A stretch of DNA of 64,000 nucleotides from Streptomyces shenzhenensis (lineage in GTDB: Bacteria; Actinomycetota; Actinomycetes; Streptomycetales; Streptomycetaceae): positions 62,001 to 126,000 of the forward strand of contig NZ_PENI01000008.1 of the NCBI RefSeq assembly GCF_003688995.1, in the 5' to 3' direction. This document shows, one piece after another, positions 51,914 through 60,566 of this stretch (positions are counted from its first letter, which is position 1; every line of letters begins with the position of its first letter). The notes beneath the pieces are model-generated. The model was not told the origin of the DNA, ran no database searches, and saw only the letters and a program-made list of their open reading frames with translations. The position numbers and the translations under genes were made by a program.

Positions 51914-52885
51914 ATGGACCACATCCGCTGGCTTCTGGGCCGTGTCGCCACCGCCGCACTCACCATGTTCGGGGTGTCGGTGCTGATCTTCGCCGCGGTC
52001 CGCGCGATGCCCGGCAGTTACACCGAACTGGTCCTCGGACCGCTCGCCACCCAGGCGGAGAAGGCGTCCGCCGCCGCCAGGTTCGGGCTCGACCGGCCCG
52101 TGGTGGAGCAGTACTGGCACTGGCTGAGCAACGCCGCCACGGGCGACTTCGGCACCTCGCTGGTCACGCGGGCCCCGGTCGCCGCCGAGTTCGGCGACCG
52201 GCTGCCGGTCACCGTCACCCTGACCGCGCTGGCCCTCGCGCTCACCGTGCTGATCGGCATCCCGCTCGGCGTGTACACCGGGACGCGGGACAGCGGCGGG
52301 CGTGGGGGAGTGCTGGGCCGGCTGGTCAGCGCCTTCGGCATGAGCCTGCCGGAGTTCGCGCTCGGCAGCCTGGTGGTGTTCCTGTTCACGCGCTACCGCC
52401 TCGGCCTGACCGTCGGGAACTACGTGCCCTGGTCGCAGGACCCGCTCGGCTCGATCGGCTCGCTGTTCCTGCCCGCCTGCGTCCTCGCGGTGTTCTGCGT
52501 CGCCGCGACCGCCCGCACCACCCGTGACGCCGTTCTCGGTGTGCTGGTGGAACCGCACATCGCCGCCGCGGTCGCCCGGGGCGAACCGAAGGGATTCATC
52601 GTGCGCCACCACGTCCTGCGCAACGCGTCGGTCCCCGTCCTCACCCTGGTGGCCACCCTCAGCGCCTATCTGCTGGGCGGCGCGGTCATCGTCGAGCGCC
52701 TGTTCAACGTCCCCGGGCTCGGCTCGTACGTCGTGGACGGGCTCGACCGCCGCGACTACGCCGTCATCCAGGCCGGAGTGCTGCTCGCGGCGGTCGTGTT
52801 CATCGCGGCCAACCTGCTGGTGGACCTGGTCAGCGGACTGATCGACCCGCGGATCAGCGTGCTGGCGAAGGGGGCGGGGTCATGA
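51914..52885 (+). CDS. ABC transporter permease (DppB-like)
   Basis: 323 residues with six membrane helices and the DppB/OppB pattern: FGLDRPVVEQYWHWLSNAATGDFGTSLVTRAPV in the large loop and a permease EAA region near residue 215 (AAAVARGEPKGFIVRHHVLRNASVPVLTLV). Six bases after the binding-protein gene. The stop overlaps the next start by 4 bp. Confidence 0.9.
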   Translation: MDHIRWLLGRVATAALTMFGVSVLIFAAVRAMPGSYTELVLGPLATQAEKASAAARFGLDRPVVEQYWHWLSNAATGDFGTSLVTRAPVAAEFGDRLPVTVTLTALALALTVLIGIPLGVYTGTRDSGGRGGVLGRLVSAFGMSLPEFALGSLVVFLFTRYRLGLTVGNYVPWSQDPLGSIGSLFLPACVLAVFCVAATARTTRDAVLGVLVEPHIAAAVARGEPKGFIVRHHVLRNASVPVLTLVATLSAYLLGGAVIVERLFNVPGLGSYVVDGLDRRDYAVIQAGVLLAAVVFIAANLLVDLVSGLIDPRISVLAKGAGS

Positions 52886-53742
52886 AGGCCACAGCGGTCC
52901 GGGTCCGTCGAGCGCTGGCCATGAGGTCCGGCGACGGGCTCCTGCGCGGCGCGGTCTGGGTGCTCCTGGCGCTGGTGCTCGCGACCCTGGTGGGCCAGCT
53001 GACCGGGGCCGGCGGACGGCCGGACGCGATCGTGGGCCCCCGGCTGCAACCGCCGGGATCCGGCTGGCTCCTGGGCACGGACAACCTGGGACGCTCGCTG
53101 CTGCCCCGCCTGCTCCAGGGCATCGGCACCACCCTCCTGCTGTCCACCCTGGCCGTCGCCTGCACCGCGGTGATCAGCACGGCTCTCGGTGTCGTCGCCG
53201 GCTACCGGGGCGGCCGGACGGCGGAGCTGATCCTGCGGATCGGGGACGTGCTGTACTCCTTCCCCGCGATCGTGCTGGCCGTCCTGGTCGCGGCCGTCCT
53301 CGGACCGGGCCGTACGACGGCGCTCGCCGCGATCGTCCTGGTGACGGTCCCGCTGATGACCCGCATGGTCGGCGTCGCCGCCCGCGCGGTCGCCCGGCGC
53401 GAGTTCGTCACCGCCGCGCGGATCAGCGGCGTAAGCGCCCCGACGATCATGCTCCGGCACATCCTGCCCAACGTCGCCGGCACCGTCGCCGTCCAGGGCA
53501 CGTACGCCCTGTCCGTCGGCATCCTCGTCGAGGGCGGCCTGAGCTTCCTCGGCTACGGCGTCCAACTCCCGGACGCCTCCCTCGGACTGCTCATCCAGGA
53601 AGGCGGCCTCTACATGGTCGGCGCCCCCTGGCTGATCGTCGCACCCGGCGTCGTCCTGGTCGCCGCGATCATGGCGATCAACCTCGTCGGGGACAGCCTG
53701 CGCGACCGATTCGAACCGCGAGAGACGAGGTCGCTGGTATGA
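52882..53742 (+). CDS. ABC transporter permease (DppC-like)
   Basis: 286 residues, six helices, with the short DppC N-terminal leader. LLGTDNLGRSLLPRLLQGIGTTLLLSTLAV is the family's usual GTDxLGRD region (Ser in place of Asp here). The EAA loop is at AARISGVSAPTIMLRHILPNV. Coupled to both neighbours by ATGA overlaps. Confidence 0.9.
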   Translation: MKATAVRVRRALAMRSGDGLLRGAVWVLLALVLATLVGQLTGAGGRPDAIVGPRLQPPGSGWLLGTDNLGRSLLPRLLQGIGTTLLLSTLAVACTAVISTALGVVAGYRGGRTAELILRIGDVLYSFPAIVLAVLVAAVLGPGRTTALAAIVLVTVPLMTRMVGVAARAVARREFVTAARISGVSAPTIMLRHILPNVAGTVAVQGTYALSVGILVEGGLSFLGYGVQLPDASLGLLIQEGGLYMVGAPWLIVAPGVVLVAAIMAINLVGDSLRDRFEPRETRSLV

Positions 53743-54728
53743 CCGTCGGGACACCTCCCTTGCTGGTGATCGACGACGTCGTCACCGAGTACCGCACCGC
53801 CACCCGGGTCGTCCGCGCCCTCGACGGTGCGAGCCTCACCGCCGGGCGTGGCGAGACCGTCGGCATCGTCGGCGAGTCGGGCTCGGGCAAGTCGACCCTG
53901 GGACTGCTCACCGGGCGTCTGCTGCCGTCCGGCACCCGCTGTCCGCGCGGCCGGGTCCTGGTCGACGGCGAGTCCGTACTGGATCTGCCACCGGACCGCC
54001 TCGCCCGGCTGCGCCGCGAGCGCCTGGCCTTCGTACCGCAGGACCCGATCGGCGCGCTGGATCCGACCCTGCGCATCGGCAGGCAACTTCGCCTGGCCCT
54101 GCGCGACACACCCGCCGACCTCGCCGCCCTGCTGGAGCAGGTGCGCATCCGCGACCCCGAACACGTGCTGCGGCTCTACCCGCACCAGATCTCCGGCGGT
54201 ATGGCCCAGCGGGTCGCCGTGGCGATGGCCATGGCCCGCAAACCGGCCCTGCTGATCGCCGACGAACCCACCGCCGCCCTGGACAGCCAGGTGCGCGAGG
54301 AGGTGCTGCGGCTGCTGTTCACCCTCGCCGCCGAGAACGGCACGACCGTGCTCTGGCTCAGCCACGACCTGGGCGGAGTGGCCCGCTGGTGCGCGCGCAT
54401 CGCGGTCATGTACGGCGGCCGGGTCGTCGAGGACGGCACCACCGCCGAGGTCCTCAGCGCACCCCAACACCCCTACACGGGTGCCCTGTTGGCAGCCGAC
54501 CCGGCCCGTGCGAAGGGCGGCACCCGGCTGCTGACCATCGGCGGCACCCCGCCCGTCCTCAGCGACGACCCGCAGGGCTGCGTCTTCGCCCCGCGCTGCG
54601 ACTCGGCGGGCGAGGACTGCCCGGCGGTCCGCCCGGCACCCCGCACGGTCGCCGGCCGGACGGTGCTGTGCCACCACCCGGGCGGGACACCCGAAACCGT
54701 GCCGGCGCGGAAGGAGAGCGCCCGATGA
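53739..54728 (+). CDS. ABC transporter ATP-binding protein (DppD-like)
   Basis: 329 residues: Walker A GESGSGKST (about residues 44-52), signature ISGGMAQRV, Walker B LLIADEPTAALD, H-loop LWLSHDLGG. The C-terminus has the oligopeptide-transporter extension (GTRLLTIGGTPPVLSDDPQGCVFAPRCDSAGEDC) whose cysteines may carry an iron-sulfur cluster. Coupled by ATGA. Confidence 0.92.
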   Translation: MTVGTPPLLVIDDVVTEYRTATRVVRALDGASLTAGRGETVGIVGESGSGKSTLGLLTGRLLPSGTRCPRGRVLVDGESVLDLPPDRLARLRRERLAFVPQDPIGALDPTLRIGRQLRLALRDTPADLAALLEQVRIRDPEHVLRLYPHQISGGMAQRVAVAMAMARKPALLIADEPTAALDSQVREEVLRLLFTLAAENGTTVLWLSHDLGGVARWCARIAVMYGGRVVEDGTTAEVLSAPQHPYTGALLAADPARAKGGTRLLTIGGTPPVLSDDPQGCVFAPRCDSAGEDCPAVRPAPRTVAGRTVLCHHPGGTPETVPARKESAR

Positions 54729-55480
54729 GCGAACCGGTGCTCGAACTCGACGACGTCCGTGTCGTCTTCAAGCGTGGCCGAGGCCACACGGTGACCGCGA
54801 TGGACGGCATCAGCTTCCGCATCGCCGCGGGCGAGACCCTCGGCCTGGTGGGCGAGTCCGGATCCGGCAAGACGACCACCGGAGCGGTCGCCCTCGGCCT
54901 GCGCCGGCCCACCTCAGGAACGGTCCGCTTCCTCGGCGCCGCCCAGGGCCGCCGGCGTCCTCGCGGTGCCCGCGCCGGAGCGGTCCAGGCCGTCCTGCAG
55001 AATCCCCACTGGTCCCTCAACCCCCGCCTGGCCGTGGCCGATTCGGTGGCCGAACCACTCGCCGCCGTCGAGGCCGGCCGACTGCGCACGCACCACCCCG
55101 CGGCCTTGCGCATCCTCGACCAGGTCGGCCTGCCCGCCTCCTTCGCGCAGCGGCTGCCGCACGAACTCTCCGGCGGCCAGCGCCAGCGCGTGGCCATCGC
55201 GCGCGCCCTGATCACCCGGCCGAGTTTCATCGTCTTCGACGAGGCGGTCAGCGCCCTGGACGTCTCCGTCCAGGCGCACATCCTCAACCTGATCCACGAC
55301 CTGCAGACCGAACACCGCTTCGCCGCCCTGTTCATCTCCCACGACCTCGCCGCGGTGCGCTATCTCGCCCACCGCGTGGCGGTGATGCGCACCGGGCAGA
55401 TCGTCGAACTGGCCGACGCCCACCGCTTCTACACCGCTCCCCGGCATCCCTACTCGCGACAGCTCCTGGAGACGCTATGA
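54725..55480 (+). CDS. ABC transporter ATP-binding protein (DppF-like)
   Basis: 251 residues: Walker A GESGSGKTT, Q-loop QNPHWSLNPRLAV, signature ELSGGQRQRVAIARAL, Walker B IVFDEAVSALD, and H-loop SHDLA. Shorter than usual DppF, lacking the C-terminal extension. It pairs with the preceding ATPase. Start overlaps the previous stop as ATGA, and its stop overlaps the peptidase start. Confidence 0.9.
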   Translation: MSEPVLELDDVRVVFKRGRGHTVTAMDGISFRIAAGETLGLVGESGSGKTTTGAVALGLRRPTSGTVRFLGAAQGRRRPRGARAGAVQAVLQNPHWSLNPRLAVADSVAEPLAAVEAGRLRTHHPAALRILDQVGLPASFAQRLPHELSGGQRQRVAIARALITRPSFIVFDEAVSALDVSVQAHILNLIHDLQTEHRFAALFISHDLAAVRYLAHRVAVMRTGQIVELADAHRFYTAPRHPYSRQLLETL

Positions 55481-56511
55481 CGACGACCGACCACACGGGA
55501 CGTTCCGGCCGGACCATCCCCGCCCCGTCCTTCGGGCCGGCCAAGAGCAATGACGACTTCCACCTGGTCCCCAGGCCGAGCCCCGGACAGGGCACCGTCG
55601 CCTTCGACTTCCCCGGTGTGGAGGTCGGCACCGCCGAGTACCCGGAGGGCCCCACCGGCACCACCGTCGTGCACGTCCCGGCCGGTGCCCGGATGTTCAT
55701 CGACGAACGCGGCGGCGCCATCGGCCTGTCCTACGGCGACAAGCAGTACGCCCACGCCATCTGCCTGTCGGGCGGATCCCTCTACGGGCTCGGCGCGTGT
55801 GCCGGAGTCGCCGACGAACTGCGGACCCGGGTGGACAACCGGGTCGGCTGGAACGACCTGAAGTGTGTGTCGGGCGCGATCATCTACGACTTCGCGGCCC
55901 GCGACACCGCCGTCGTGCCCGATGCCGCCCTCGGCCGGGCGGCCCTCCGCATGGCCGAACCGGGCCGGTTCCCCGTCGGGCGGGCAGGCGCCGGGATCAG
56001 TGCCTCCGTCGGCAAGATCGACTGGTCCCGCTGCGAGTTCGCCGGCCAGGGCGCCGCCTTCCGGCAGATCGGGGACATCAAGATCCTCGCGGCGACGGTG
56101 GTCAACGCGGTGGGCGTCATCGTCGACCGTGACGGCACCGTCGTGCGCGGCAACCACGACCCCGCCACCGGCACCCGCCGGCTGCCCCACCTCGACTACC
56201 AGGACGCGTTCGCGGGCGACGGCCCCACCACCATGCACGGCAACACCACCATCTCGGTGCTGATCACCAACGTGCGGCTCGACGACCGGGCCCTGGAGCA
56301 GCTGGGCAGACAGGTGCACGGCTCGATGCACCGGGGCATCCAGCCCTTCCACACCAACCTCGACGGCGACACCCTCTTCACGCTCACCACCGACGAGGTC
56401 GACCTGCCGACCACCCCCTCGCGGATCGGCGCCAGCGCGCTGAACTCCGCGGGACTCGGCTCCGTCGCCGCCGAGGTGATGTGGGACGCGATCCTGTGCA
56501 GCGCCCGGTGA
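55477..56511 (+). CDS. P1 (S58/DmpA-NylC-like) self-processing N-terminal hydrolase
   Basis: 344 residues. The conserved core reads GAIGLSYGDKQYAHAICLSGGSLYGLGACAGV near 80-111 and then the MHGNTTISVLITN segment (about 253-265). By comparison with nylon-oligomer hydrolase NylC (cleavage Asn266/Thr267) the predicted autocleavage is Asn256/Thr257, with Thr257 as nucleophile. Family members cut beta-peptides, D-peptides or linear amides. It is cytoplasmic and should process the compound imported by the transporter that precedes it. Starts by an ATGA overlap with the ATPase gene. Confidence 0.88.
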   Translation: MTTTDHTGRSGRTIPAPSFGPAKSNDDFHLVPRPSPGQGTVAFDFPGVEVGTAEYPEGPTGTTVVHVPAGARMFIDERGGAIGLSYGDKQYAHAICLSGGSLYGLGACAGVADELRTRVDNRVGWNDLKCVSGAIIYDFAARDTAVVPDAALGRAALRMAEPGRFPVGRAGAGISASVGKIDWSRCEFAGQGAAFRQIGDIKILAATVVNAVGVIVDRDGTVVRGNHDPATGTRRLPHLDYQDAFAGDGPTTMHGNTTISVLITNVRLDDRALEQLGRQVHGSMHRGIQPFHTNLDGDTLFTLTTDEVDLPTTPSRIGASALNSAGLGSVAAEVMWDAILCSAR

Positions 56512-57581
56512 TCGCCCGCCACCACACCGACACCGCCGACCCCGCGGCCCGCGGTCACGCCCTCGGCACCGCCGACGGACCACGCATACGGGCCGGTATC
56601 GCCGCATACCAGGAGCTCTTCGAGGCCGTACAGGTCGATCCGGATCTGCTGCGCCCGTACGGCGAGCAGGCGGCCGAGGAGATACGCCGCTGGGCACCCG
56701 CCCTGCACGAGGAGCTCGCGGCCCTCGCCGGGGCCGCCGGCGTGGACCTCTGGCACCTCGGCATGCTCAACGCCCGCACCGAGATACTCGCCACCGTCGG
56801 CGCCACGGCGGAGGGCGAGTGCTCGACAGCCGTCTACATCGGTGGCGCGGGTGCCCCGCACACCATTCAGACCTGGGACTGGCACGAGGAGTTCACCGAC
56901 ACCAAGACCCTCGCCCGGCATCCGGCGGCCCGGGTCGGCGAGGTACGGACCTTCACCGAAGCGGGCATCCTCGGCAAGATCGGCCTCAACTCGGCAGGAC
57001 TCGGGCTGCACTTCAACATCCTCAGCCACACCGCGGACGGGGCGCGCATCGGCGTGCCCGTGCATGTGGTGGCCCGCCGGATCCTGGACGAGGCGGCCAC
57101 CCTCGCCGAGGCCGTCGACCTCGCCCGCTCGGCGGAGGTGTCGGCGTCCACCGTGCTGACCGTGGTCACCTTCGACGGCCGGGACAGCGACGGCGTGTGC
57201 ATCGAACTCAGCCCGGCCGGCACCGCCGTACTGCCACCCGACGCCGACGGCTACCTCCTGCACACCAATCACTTCCTCGACCCCCGCCTGGCCGAAGGGG
57301 AGCTGGCGGCCCCCACCGGCAGCACCTACGCACGGCTCAAACACCTGGCCGCCCGCAGGGAGCTCCTCGCCTCCCCCGATCCGGCCGACTGGACCGAACT
57401 GCTGCACGCACACGAGAGCGACGGCGCCCCCGTGTGCTGCCATCCGCAGCCGGGACTGCCGTTCCACCAGCAGTGGCGGACCCTGCTGACCGCGAGCCTC
57501 GATCTGGCGAGCGGGCGGCTGCGATGCCACGACGGCGGACCGTGCACAGCGGGGGAGGACACGTCGTGGGAGTACTTCTGA
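56508..57581 (+). CDS. C45-family (acyl-CoA:6-APA acyltransferase-like) Ntn hydrolase
   Basis: 357 residues from a GTG start overlapping the preceding stop as GTGA. Cys105 in GECSTAVY sits where the C45 family has its autocatalytic nucleophile. Other landmarks: ALAGAAGVDLWHLGMLNARTE, IQTWDWHEEF, GKIGLNSAGLGLHFNIL, and TNHF near residue 249. Members cleave or form amide bonds, for example penicillin acyl groups or N-acyl amino acids. The combination of two self-processing amide hydrolases in one operon suggests a stepwise attack on an amide substrate. Confidence 0.85.
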   Translation: MIARHHTDTADPAARGHALGTADGPRIRAGIAAYQELFEAVQVDPDLLRPYGEQAAEEIRRWAPALHEELAALAGAAGVDLWHLGMLNARTEILATVGATAEGECSTAVYIGGAGAPHTIQTWDWHEEFTDTKTLARHPAARVGEVRTFTEAGILGKIGLNSAGLGLHFNILSHTADGARIGVPVHVVARRILDEAATLAEAVDLARSAEVSASTVLTVVTFDGRDSDGVCIELSPAGTAVLPPDADGYLLHTNHFLDPRLAEGELAAPTGSTYARLKHLAARRELLASPDPADWTELLHAHESDGAPVCCHPQPGLPFHQQWRTLLTASLDLASGRLRCHDGGPCTAGEDTSWEYF

Positions 57582-59410
57582 CCCCACGTCTCGAAGCCGT
57601 CCACCGCTACCCCGTCAAGGGCATGATGAGCCAGCCGCTGTCCGACACGGTGCTCACGCCGGGGCAGGGACTGCCGCTGGACCGGCTCCTCGCGCTGCAC
57701 GGGGGAGCCGTCCGCAGCAGCCCCGACCCGAACGGCTGGCTGCCCAGCGAGGCCCTCCTGTGCCTCAGGCAGACCGCCGCGCTCTCCCTCCACCGGCTGA
57801 CGGTGGAGGAGGAGGGCCTGGTGCTCACCGCGCCCGACGGGCGGCGGCTGCGGATCGGACTGGACACCGACGGCCGTCCGCGGCCGGGCGATCTGGCCGA
57901 GGCCGACGAGGCGATACGGCACTGGTTTCCCGCCGGGCCGCTCGGCCCCGTCCGGTTCGCGCACCCCGGAGCGGCGCTGTGGGACTGGCCGGACGCCGCC
58001 TTGTCGATCATCAACCTGGACACGGTGCAGGCGCTGGCGGAAGCGGCCGGGATCCCTGTCGACCCCGGCCGCTTCCGGGCCAACCTGTATGTGTCCGGAC
58101 TCGGCGCCTGGCGTGAACTCGCCCTGCCCGGTCACCGTGTCCGGCTGGGCGAGGCGGAACTGGAGATCACCTTCCCCACCGAGCGCTGCCGGGCCACCAC
58201 GGTCCGGCCCGGCGCCGGAGTCCGTGACCTGAACGTCCCCGCGCTCCTCGCCTCGCATTTCGGACACCTGTACTGCGGGGTGTACGCCCGGGTCGTCCGC
58301 GGCGGCCGCATCGCGGCCGGCGACCCGTTCCATGACCTGGGGCCGGGCACCGCACAGACGCCGCAGCGAGCACAGCGCGAGGCGTCCCGCTACGCGGCAC
58401 GGCTGGCCGCACCCGGCCGTCCCCGCCACGCCGAGCTGATCCGGCGTACCGAGGAGAGCCCCACCGTCACCACCCTCGCCTTCCGCGACCCCGCCGGCGC
58501 CCGATGCCGCCCGGGTCAGCACCTGCGACTCCATCTCACCGACGAGAACGGGCCGTTGTGGCGCTGCTACACCGTCACCGGCGCGGCGGTCACGGAACTG
58601 CGCATCAGCGTCAAGCGGGTGCCGGGCGGCCGGATGTCGAAGCGGCTGCACGCCCTGAGAACCGGTTCCCGGGTCCTGCTCTCCGGTCCCTACGGCGAGG
58701 GGCTCACCGGCCCCGACCCGCGTCGCCCGCTGCTGCTCGCCGTCGCGGGGATCGGCATCACCCCGGTGCTGCCCATCCTGCGCTCCCTGCTGGACACCGC
58801 CCCGCAGCGGCCGGTCACCGTGCTCAACGTCGTCCGGGGTGCGGCGGAGACACCGTTGTGGGACGAGGTCACCGAACTGCTGGCGAAACTGCCGAACGCG
58901 ACGGCGCGCCTGCATGTGACGGGCCCCGGCGAACGCCCGCCCGAGGGCGCGTTCGCCGGCCGCCCCGGCGCCGGCCTGCTGCGGGCGTTGGCGGCAGCGG
59001 GAACGGTGGAGGCGTATGTGTGCGGCCCCGAGGGCTTCGTGGACGGCGTCCGCACGGCACTGCTGTCCGCCGGAGTCCCGGCCGCCGCCATCGTCGACGA
59101 ACGCTTCCGCTCCCCGCGCCCGGTGTCCCTCGTCGAGCAACCGCCGCCTTCCCCGGGCCCCTTCACCGTGCACTACACGGTGAGCGGCACGCGCACCACG
59201 TGGACCGCGGACAGCGGCACGCTCCTCGACACGGCCGAAGGGGCCGGTCTCCGGCTGCCCTCGGCCTGCCGGTCGGGGGCGTGCGGCGCCTGCCGCCAGC
59301 GGGTCACCGGCAAGGTCGCCCACCTGAGCGAACCGGCCGTACCGGTGGACGACGGCCAGGCGCTGCTGTGCTGCGCCGTCCCGGTGGCCGACCTGGAGGT
59401 GCACGCGTGA
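57566..59410 (+). CDS. MOSC domain fused to FAD/NAD and 2Fe-2S oxidoreductase (mARC/YcbX-like electron chain)
   Basis: 614 residues from a GTG preceded by GGGGGAGG. N-terminal MOSC_N and MOSC domains (about 5-260) include LSIINLDTVQAL, RFRANLYVSG and TERCRATTVRP with Cys208, the expected molybdenum ligand. Next is a ferredoxin-reductase-type flavin/NAD part (about 290-510: RCRPGQHLRL, RCYTVTG, GIGITPVLPILRSLL, YVCGPEGFVDGV). A plant-type 2Fe-2S domain follows (SACRSGACGACRQ, terminal LLCC). It is thus a one-chain version of the mARC/YcbX system, known for reducing N-hydroxylated compounds such as hydroxamates. Last gene of the operon. Confidence 0.85.
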   Translation: MGVLLTPRLEAVHRYPVKGMMSQPLSDTVLTPGQGLPLDRLLALHGGAVRSSPDPNGWLPSEALLCLRQTAALSLHRLTVEEEGLVLTAPDGRRLRIGLDTDGRPRPGDLAEADEAIRHWFPAGPLGPVRFAHPGAALWDWPDAALSIINLDTVQALAEAAGIPVDPGRFRANLYVSGLGAWRELALPGHRVRLGEAELEITFPTERCRATTVRPGAGVRDLNVPALLASHFGHLYCGVYARVVRGGRIAAGDPFHDLGPGTAQTPQRAQREASRYAARLAAPGRPRHAELIRRTEESPTVTTLAFRDPAGARCRPGQHLRLHLTDENGPLWRCYTVTGAAVTELRISVKRVPGGRMSKRLHALRTGSRVLLSGPYGEGLTGPDPRRPLLLAVAGIGITPVLPILRSLLDTAPQRPVTVLNVVRGAAETPLWDEVTELLAKLPNATARLHVTGPGERPPEGAFAGRPGAGLLRALAAAGTVEAYVCGPEGFVDGVRTALLSAGVPAAAIVDERFRSPRPVSLVEQPPPSPGPFTVHYTVSGTRTTWTADSGTLLDTAEGAGLRLPSACRSGACGACRQRVTGKVAHLSEPAVPVDDGQALLCCAVPVADLEVHA

Positions 59411-59504
59411 GGGCCGACGGGAGGCGATCCCGGCCCCCGCTTGTCGCTTGCCTCCGTGCCCGGCGCGCCGTGCGTCATGGCGTCCACGGCGGACCCGAGT
59501 GCGC

Positions 59505-60566
59505 TCAGATCCGGCCCGTCTGCCGCTGCCGCCGCAGGAGCAGCCCCAGGTAGATTCCGCCGACCACCGCCGTCACCACGCCCACCGGCAACTGGGCCGT
59601 CTCATGGATGCGTTGGGAGGCGAAGTCGGCGGTCACCACCAGGAGGGCGCCGGCGCAGGTGGCCGCCGCGAGGTTCGGGCCGGGCGCGTGGGTGAGGCGG
59701 CGTGCCAGTTGGGGCGCGATGAGCGCCACGAACGGGACCGGGCCCGCCGCGGCCGTCGCCACCGCGCACGCGGCCGTGGCCAGCACGAGGATCGCCAGAC
59801 GGGTGCGCTGCACGGGCACCCCGAGCCCGCCCGCCACATCGTCGCCCATCTCCAGGATCCTCAGCCGGCCCGCGACCAGCGCCACCAGGGGCAGCATCAG
59901 GGCCAGCCCGACGGCGGCCGGGCGGACATCGCCCCAGTCCCGGCCGTTGAGGCTGCCGTTGAGCCACACCATCGCCTGCGCGGCCTGCGTGAAGCGGGCC
60001 TTGGCGAGCAGATAGGCGTTGACGCCCTGGAGCAGCGCGCTGACACCGATGCCGACCAGGACCAGACGGAAGCCGTGGACGCCGTGGCGCCAGGCCAGGA
60101 CGTAGACGAGGAAGGCGGTGGCCAGGCCGCCGCCCACCGCGCCGAAGGCGATCTGTCCGCCGGTGCCGCCCGCGACCAGCACCACCAGCAGGCCGCCGGT
60201 GGCGGAGCCGTAGGTGAAGCCGACGATGTCGGGGCTGCCCAGTGGATTGCGGGACAGGCTCTGGAACAGCGCCCCGCTCAGGCCCAGGGCGGCGCCGACC
60301 AGGATGCCGGTGAGCAGGCGGGGCAGCCGCAGTTCGTTGACGACGAAGTCCGTGCGGGGGCTGCCGTTGCCGAGCAGGGTGCGCACCACATCGGCGGGGG
60401 AGATGGCGAACTCGCCGGTGCCGAGGGCGAGTACCCCCACCCCGACGGTGGCCGCGAGGATCAGCAGACACACCGTCAGGGTACGGACGTCCACCCGCAG
60501 CGACAGCCGCTGTGAGCGGCTGCGCACCACATGGAAGCGGGGGGAGGCGGTCGCGGGCCCGGTCAT
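59505..60566 (-). CDS. Iron-siderophore ABC permease (FecCD type) 3
   Basis: 353 residues. FecCD landmarks: RLPRLLTGILVGAALGLSGALFQSLSRNPLGSPDIVGFTYGSA and AGPVPFVALIAPQLARRLTHAPG. About nine membrane helices. The start overlaps the stop of the next FecCD gene upstream by 4 bp. With its partner it makes the channel of a second siderophore transporter; neither binding protein nor ATPase for it is in the window. Confidence 0.9.
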   Translation of the reverse strand: MTGPATASPRFHVVRSRSQRLSLRVDVRTLTVCLLILAATVGVGVLALGTGEFAISPADVVRTLLGNGSPRTDFVVNELRLPRLLTGILVGAALGLSGALFQSLSRNPLGSPDIVGFTYGSATGGLLVVLVAGGTGGQIAFGAVGGGLATAFLVYVLAWRHGVHGFRLVLVGIGVSALLQGVNAYLLAKARFTQAAQAMVWLNGSLNGRDWGDVRPAAVGLALMLPLVALVAGRLRILEMGDDVAGGLGVPVQRTRLAILVLATAACAVATAAAGPVPFVALIAPQLARRLTHAPGPNLAAATCAGALLVVTADFASQRIHETAQLPVGVVTAVVGGIYLGLLLRRQRQTGRI

